This document shows positions 57,346-64,000 of a DNA stretch of 64,000 bases, in pieces. The position numbers were made by a program, and so were the translations under genes. The notes beneath the pieces are model-generated. The model was not told where the DNA came from, searched no databases, and saw only the letters and a list, made by a program, of their open reading frames with translations. The stretch's first letter is position 1, and each line of letters starts with the position of its first letter. Source of the stretch: Ascidia mentula (taxonomy: Eukaryota > Chordata > Ascidiacea > Phlebobranchia > Ascidiidae); NCBI GenBank assembly GCA_947561715.1, contig OX387203.1, positions 1,426,001-1,490,000 of the forward strand, in the 5' to 3' direction.

Positions 57346-60300
57346 TATGGTCTTCAATTTGACAAGAATACATTAATAGCTTGCTCAAAAGTTGGCGATA
57401 ACGGACGAAAAACCAGTTACAAATATTTCTCGGAATGTGTGTACGACATCCATTAGGCACAACAGTCAGGAATAAATTATATGTCAAAGTGACGTTTTGA
57501 AGCAAAAAATAGATGAATAATCTCAAAGCTTGTAATATGGACAAAAATCCATCAATATTTTGCTCGAAAGTTGGTCAAAACGGACGAAAAATCAACTACA
57601 AATATTTTTCGGAATGTGTGTACCACTTCCATTAGGCACAACAGTCAGGAATAAATTATTTTTTCAAAGTGCCGTTTTCAAGCTAAAAATAGCTGAATCA
57701 TGTTAAAGCTTGTAATATGGACAAGAATCCATCAATAATTTGCTCGAAAGTTGGCTAAAACGGACGAAAAATCAAGTAATAAATTATTTTTTCAAAGTGC
57801 CGTATTCAAGTTAAAAATAGCTGATTCATCTTAAAGTTTGTAATATGGACAAGAATCCATCAATATTTTGCTCGAAAATTGGCTAAAACGGACAAAAAAT
57901 CAACTACAAATATTTTTCGGAATGTGTGTACCACATCCTTTAGGCACAACAGTCAGGAATAAATTATTTTTTCAAAGTGCCGTTTTCAAGCTAAAAATAG
58001 CTGATTCATCTTAAAGCTTGTAATATTGACAAAAATCCATCAATATTTTGCTCGAAAGTTGGTCAAAACGGACGAAAAATCAACTACAAATATTTTTCGG
58101 AATGTGTGTACCACTTCCATTAGGCACAACAGTCAGGAATAAATTATTTTTTCAAAGTGCCGTTTTCAAGCTAAAAATAGCTGAATCATGTTAAAGCTTG
58201 TAATATGGACAAGAATCCATCAATAATTTGCTCGAAAGTTGGCTAAAACGGACGAAAAATCAAGTAATAAATTATTTTTTCAAAGTGCCGTATTCAAGTT
58301 AAAAATAGCTGATTCATCTTAAAGTTTGTAATATGGACAAGAATCCATCAATATTTTGCTCGAAAGTTGGCTAAAACGGACAAAAAATTGAGTAATAAAT
58401 TATTTTTTCAAAGTGCCGTTTTTAAGTTAAAAATAGCTGATTCATCTTAAAGCTTGTGATATGGACAGGAATCCATCAATATTTTGCTCGAAAATTGGTC
58501 AAAACGGACGAAAAATCAACTACAAATATTTTTCGGAATGTGTGTACCACATCCTTTAGGCACAACAGTCAGGAATAAATTATTTTTTCAAAGTGCCGTT
58601 TTCAAGCTAAAAATAGCTGATTCATCTTAAAGCTTGTAATATGGACAAGAATCTATCAATATTTTGCTCGAAAGTTGGCTAAAACGGACAAAAAATCAAG
58701 TAATAAATTATTTTTTTAAGGTGCCGTTTTTAAGTTAAAAATAGCTGATTCATTTCAAAGCTTGTAATATTGACAAGAATCCAACAATATTTTGCTCGAA
58801 AATTGGCTAAAACGGACGAAAAATCAACTACAAATATTTTTCGGAATGTGTGTACCATATCCTTTAGGCACAACAGTCAGGAATAAATTATTTTTTCAAA
58901 GTGCCGTTTTCAAGCTAAAAATAGCTGAATCATCTTAAAGCTTGTAATATTGACAAGAATCCATCAATATTTTGCTCGAAAGTTGGCTAAAACGGACAAA
59001 AAAATGAGTAATAAATTATTTTTTTAAAGTGCCGTTTTTAAGTTAAAAATAGCTGATTCATCTTAAAGCTTGTAATATTGACAAGAATCCATCAATATTT
59101 TGCTCGAAAATTGGCTAAAACGGACGAAAAATGATCTACAAATATTTTTCGGAATGTGTGTACCACATCCTTTAGGCACAACAGTCAGGAATAAATTATT
59201 TTCTCAAAGTGCCGTTTTCAAGCTAAAAATAGCTGATTCATCTTAAAGCTTGTTATATGGACAAGAATCCATCAATATTTTGCTCGAAAGTTGGTCAAAA
59301 CAGACGAAAAATCAACTACAAAGATTTTTCGGAATGTGTGTACCACATCCTTTAGGCACAACAGTCAGGAATAAATTATTTTTTCAAAGTGCTGTTTTCA
59401 AGCTAAAAATAGCTGAATCATGTTAAAGCTTATAATATGGACAAGAATCCATCAATATTTTGCTCGAAAGTTGGCTAAAAAGGACAAACAATCAAGTAAT
59501 AAATTACTTTTTCAAAGTGCCGTTTTTAAGTTAAAAATAGCTGATTCATCTTAAAGCTTGTAATATGGACAAGAATCCATCAATATTTTGCTCGAAAGTT
59601 GGTCAAAACGGTCGAAAAATCAACTACAAATATTTTTCGGAATGTGTGTACCACATCCTTTAGGCACAACAGTCAGGAATAAATTATTTTTTCAAAGTGC
59701 CGTTTTCAAGCTAAAAATAGCTGATTCATCTTAAAGCTTGTAATATGGACAAGAATCCATCAATATTTTGCTCGAAAGTTGGTCAAAACGGACGAAAAAT
59801 CAACTACAAATATTTTTCGGAATGTGTGTACCACATCCATCAGGCACAACAGTCAGGAATAAATTATTTTTTCAAAGTGCCGTTTTCAAGCTAAAAATAG
59901 CTGATTCATCTTAAAGCTTGTAATATGGACAAGAATCCATCAATATTTTGCTCGAAAGTTGGCTAAAACGGACAAAAAGTCAAGTAATAAATTATTTTTT
60001 CAAGGTGCCGTTTTTAAGTTAAAAATAGCTGATTCATTTCAAAGCTTGTAATATTGACAAGAATCCATCAATATTTTGCTCGAAAATTGGCTAAAACGGA
60101 CGAAAAATCAACTACAAATATTTTTCGGAATGTGTGTACCACATCCTTTAGGCACAACAGTCAGGAATAAATTATTTTCTCAAAGTGCCGCTTTCAAGCT
60201 AAAAATAGCTGATTCATCTTAAAGCTTGTAATATTGACAAGAATCCATCAATAATTTGCTCGAAAGTTGGCTAAAACGGACGAAAAATCAAGTAATAAAT

Positions 60301-60350
60301 TATTTTTTGAAAGTCACGCTTTTAAGTTTAAATTAGCTGATTTATTTTAA
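57346..60350. repeat. Satellite array of 180-bp and 128-bp monomers
   Basis: About 18 tandem monomers plus a partial one, each starting near ACAAGAATCCATCAATATTT. Long monomers are about 180 bp. Short ones (127-128 bp) lack a 52-bp internal piece containing TTTCGGAATGTGTGTACC. Starts: 57362, 57541, 57721, 57849, 58029, 58209, 58337, 58465, 58645, 58773, 58953, 59081, 59261, 59441, 59569, 59749, 59929, 60057 and 60237. The block 57541-57848 recurs at 58029-58336, giving a 488-bp higher-order step. No coding sequence. Confidence 0.9.
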
Positions 60351-62218
60351 AGGGAGGAAATCCAAAGAGAACTATCAGTCACTGGAAAAAACGTTTAACT
60401 TTACAGGGACTCGAACTAGCGTCTGTTGCATTAACAACGGAAAGTCTTAACCTTTATACCACGGCAGGTGGCGAACGAACCGAATAGTAGTTTTGATTTT
60501 AGCTATGGAGCTATTCTCTTTCACTGAGTAATTGATGCCGGCTTGACATAAGGACATCTACCACCGATCCGAATCGTCGCCAGTTGTGGTGTAGAGGTTA
60601 AAGTCACTTTCATGTAATGCTCTGCACCCGAGTTCGAACCCCGGTAAAGGTAACTTCCCCGTAACCGTTAAGTCACGTCGGGTTCGAATTATCCCCTCTC
60701 AAGTAATATTGAACTGGCGATCCTCCTTAGTGCGGAGGTCTGTCCTGATAAATAACATAACGCATCCTCGCTAACAGTAAAGTCCCGGTGATAAACCAAG
60801 AGTAATCCTCATGTCTGTCGATAGTAATTCCCACACACTCTCCCAGACATTGAGTCTCTACAAGTAACACGGTGATAATAAAGTCAGTTAAATAATTATC
60901 GTAACTCTATCTAACCTCCAGTAAGTCATGGGCATAACCTTGTGAATTAAGAATATGTGCAATAACGTATGTCCCTGTAACAATAAAGTAAGTCCCGGTA
61001 ATAAACCTTGAGTGATAAATATCGGATGCAAATAAGTCATTCCCGATAAATGCCGATAGTCCCAACTCCCAATGATAATCCATCCGCATGTTATCCGTGA
61101 GCAAAACAATAACCAAACCTAAACAAACAATACAGATACCGTAAGGGGACATACGCAAATTTTTCTTAAATTTTGGAAAATCATTAGCTGACTAATCTCC
61201 TCGTGCGCCCGCTTCTGAGTTGGCCACCTGCCTATGCCCCCTTATGGGACACTTTCCCCCTGGTGGGGCGCTCCCTGATGGAGCATAAAGTGTGTTTTCG
61301 GACCTCGGTGGCCAACTCAGAAGCGGGGACTTCTTAGCCTGACTAAACGCAGGGCTACCTGGCCTTGGTCCTTAGCCTGATTTCAGTGAGTTTAACGGGG
61401 GTGAGAGAGATAACTACCGAATTACTTTTACCCATCCGTGACAGGCGCACACACGGAGAGGTGACACCAGCGTGAATTTAGTTAGAGTGGGATAAGTCCG
61501 AACCCGAAGTGAATTAACGGTTACCGGGAAAGAAGTATTAACTTTACCGGGGTTCGAACTGTGGTGTAGAGCATCAATAGAGGGGGGCGGTAACCTCTAC
61601 ACCACGGCTGGTGACGAATGTTTGAAGACCTAATTGCCCTTTTAGCTTTCTTCTTTCAAGGAATTCAGCTAAAATTTAGTGGGATCTGACCACCCTTACA
61701 GGGTTTCGAACTGTGGTGCAGCTCATCGAGATATGGAAACGTTAACCTCCACACCAGCAATGGCGACGAGTTTAATTGTAATAATTGTCATTATAACTTT
61801 GTCAGTGCCGAAATTTTACTTGAAAAATTTTACCCGCAGAGAGGTCAAGTCGCAATCCACGAAGAGTTTGCAGTCACAGCGTAAGAAAACCTACTTGACC
61901 GGGGTTCGAACTGTGGTGCACAGGATTATGATAAGGGGTCGTTAACCTTCACACTATGGCAAGGGACGTTAGTTTGAAGAAGTAGTTGCCCTTTTGGGTT
62001 TGTTGGCGCCGAAATTTACCTAAAAATTTGAGTTCTATCGGGATAAGTTCAAACTAGAAGACAGCCAGCGGTTACTTTGTCGGGGTTCGAACCGTGGTGC
62101 CGAGTATCTACAGATGGGAACGTTAACCTCTACTCCACGCCTGGTAACGTTCACTTAATGTAGCAATTGCCCTTTGTGAATTTGCGCCGACATTTTATCT
62201 AAAAATAATTATAAACAG
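60351..62218. repeat. Complex tandem unit 1 with tRNA-like segments
   Basis: Starts AGGGAGGAAATCCAAAGAGA and recurs about 1.87 kb later at 62219 with roughly 5-10% difference by eye. It contains several tRNA-like stretches: box-A-like TGGTGTAGAGGTTA and box-B-like GTTCGAACCCC. One is on the plus strand (60590-60650); others are on the minus strand (about 60400-60475, 61546-61617, 61690-61760, 61900-61965 and 62085-62150). None has a matching acceptor stem, so they look like tRNA-derived repeat heads rather than tRNA genes. Confidence 0.75.
61202..61326. repeat. Palindrome in complex unit 1
   Basis: Arms CCGCTTCTGAGTTGGCCACC and GGTGGCCAACTCAGAAGCGG with a GC-rich, partly self-complementary centre (GGGACACTTTCCCCC). 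Repeated at 63061-63184. Confidence 0.8.
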
Positions 62219-64000
62219 GGAAGGGAAACCAAAGAGAACTATCAGAAACTGGAAAACAACGTTCAACTTCACCGGGACTCGAACTCGTGTGCGTTGCATT
62301 AACAACGGAAAGTCTTAACCTCTTTTACCACGGAAGGTGGGGAGCAAACAGGATTGTAATTTATATTTTAGATATACAGCTATTCTCTTTCACTGAATGA
62401 TTCATGCCGGCATGATATAAGGACAACTACCACCGATCCGAATCGTCGCCAGTTGTGGTGTAGAGGTTAAAGTCACTTTCATACAATGCTCTGCACCCGA
62501 GTTCGAACCCCGTTAAAGGTAACTTTCCCTATCACCGTTAAGTCACGTTGGGTTCGAATTATCCCCTCTCAAGTAAAATTGAACTGGCGATCCTCCTTAA
62601 TACGGAGGTCTGTCCTGATAAATAACATAACGCATCCTCGCTAACAGTAAAGTCCCGGTGATAAACCAAGAGTAATCCCCATGTCTGTCGATAGTAATTC
62701 CTACACACTCTCCCTGACATTAAGTCTCTATAAGTAACACGGTGATAATAAGGTCAGTCAAATAACTATCGGCACTCTATCTAATTTCCAGTAAGTCATG
62801 GGCATAACCCTGCGAATTATAAAGTAAGTCCCGGTAATAAACCTTGAGCGATAAATATCGGATGTAAATAAGTTATTCACCGATAAATGCCGAAAGTCCC
62901 AACTCCCAATGATGATCCATCCGCATCAATTGTCCCCAGTAGCGTTATATGTGAGCAAAACAGTAACCAAACCTAAACAAACAATACAGATACCGTAAGG
63001 GGACATACGCAAATTTTTCTTAAATTTTGGAAAATCATTAGCTGACTAATCTCCTCGTGCGCCCGCTTCTGAGTTGGCCACCTCCCTATGCCCCCTGATG
63101 GGACACTTGCCCCCCTGGTGGGGCGCTCCCTGATGGAGCATAAAGTGTGTTTTCGGACCTCGGTGGCCAACTCAGAAGCGGGGACTTCTTAGCCTGACTA
63201 AACGCAGGGCTACCTGGCCTTGGTCCTTAGCCTGATTTCCGTGAGATTAACGGGGGTGAGAGAGATGATTACCGAATTACTTTTACCCATCCGTGACAGG
63301 CACACACACGGAGAGGTGACACCAGCGTGAATTTAGTTAGAGTGGGATAAGTCCGAACCCGAAGTGAATTAACGGTTACCGGGAAAGAAGTATTAACTTT
63401 ACCGGGGTTCGAACTGTGGTGCAGAGCATCAATAGAGGGGGGCGTTAACCTCTACACCACGGCTGGTGACAAACGTTTGATGAACTAATTGCCCTTATAG
63501 CTTTCGTATTGCAGATATTTAGAGTAAAATTTATTAGAATTTGTCCACCCTTGCCGGGTTTCGAACTGTGGTGCATAGCAATATGAGAGAGGAGCGTTCA
63601 CCTCTAGACCAAAGCAGGTGACGATTTTCGGTTGCAGTAATTGCCCTTTTAGGTTTGTTAGTGCCGACATTTATCGAAAAAACAAGTAAATTTTATTGGG
63701 ATAATCTTGAACAAAGAGAGTCAGCAGTTGCTTCCCCGGGGTTCGAACCATGGTGCAGAGTATCTACAGATGGGGGTTTTAACCTCCACACCATTACTGC
63801 CGACGTTGACTTAGCATAGCAACCGCCTTTTGAGCTTTGTTAGTGTTGACATTCTGCCTAAAATTATTTACAAACAGTGAAAAGAAACCCAAAGTGAGAA
63901 ACTAGCCGTTACTGAAAGATGTTATTTAACTTTCCTGGGACTCAAACTGTTGTGCAGATGCACCAGGATTAACTTCTTGGCCACTGCTGATGTCGCACGA
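62219..64000. repeat. Complex tandem unit 2 with tRNA-like segments, cut by the window end
   Basis: Parallel to 60351-62218: the same plus-strand tRNA-like stretch (about 62455-62520), the same palindrome (63061-63184) and minus-strand tRNA-like stretches at about 63400-63475, 63555-63625, 63740-63800 and 63930-63990. A small internal deletion near 62815 removes sequence present at 60950-60985. Confidence 0.75.

Noticed and set aside
57346..60350. CRISPR array
   Set aside because: Repeats are contiguous 128-180-bp monomers with no unique spacers, in a eukaryotic, intron-containing context.
60585..60655. Functional tRNA gene
   Set aside because: Box A and box B are recognisable, but no 7-bp acceptor stem or convincing anticodon arm can be drawn, and copies are embedded in a tandem repeat.

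Overview
The window is eukaryotic and animal. Every gene I can support is split by short GT-AG introns, the DNA is AT-rich and full of small transposon remnants, and both gene families are animal tetraspan membrane proteins. Compact claudin-like and MS4A-like clusters suggest a tunicate such as Ciona, but no gene proves the species. All exon models were built by hand from splice sites and reading frame. Summed exon lengths come out divisible by three for every model called intact.

Left third (2.1-29.2 kb): a tandem cluster of six claudin/PMP22-like genes, here A to F. A-E are on the minus strand and F on the plus strand. A 12,618-bp block carrying B, C, D and E is present twice in direct tandem (3001-15618 and 15619-28236). 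I saw no difference between the copies outside the junction element. The order is A-B-C-D-E-[F exon 1 orphan]-[hybrid foldback element]-[A exon 1 orphan]-B'-C'-D'-E'-F. Older, diverged duplications (B/C and D/E) are nested inside the block.

The junction lies inside a roughly 290-bp foldback element. Both of its arms carry a complete type I hammerhead ribozyme: catalytic core, three stems and a GUC cleavage site. One diagnostic base on each side places the crossover within about 30 bp of that ribozyme. A related foldback subfamily lies downstream of genes B and C, and decayed relatives occur elsewhere.

Middle (30.5-56 kb): seven tandem minus-strand MS4A (CD20)-like genes. Five are intact (G, J, L, K, M; 231-300 aa) and two are damaged (H, I). 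Introns and spacers carry hAT-like MITEs, Penelope-like fragments with hammerhead-like cores, and repeated blocks upstream of the genes.

Right end (56-64 kb): no gene recognised. It holds dispersed repeat copies, a 3-kb satellite of mixed 180-bp and 128-bp monomers, and two tandem units of about 1.87 kb rich in tRNA-like A-box/B-box sequences with a strong palindrome in each.
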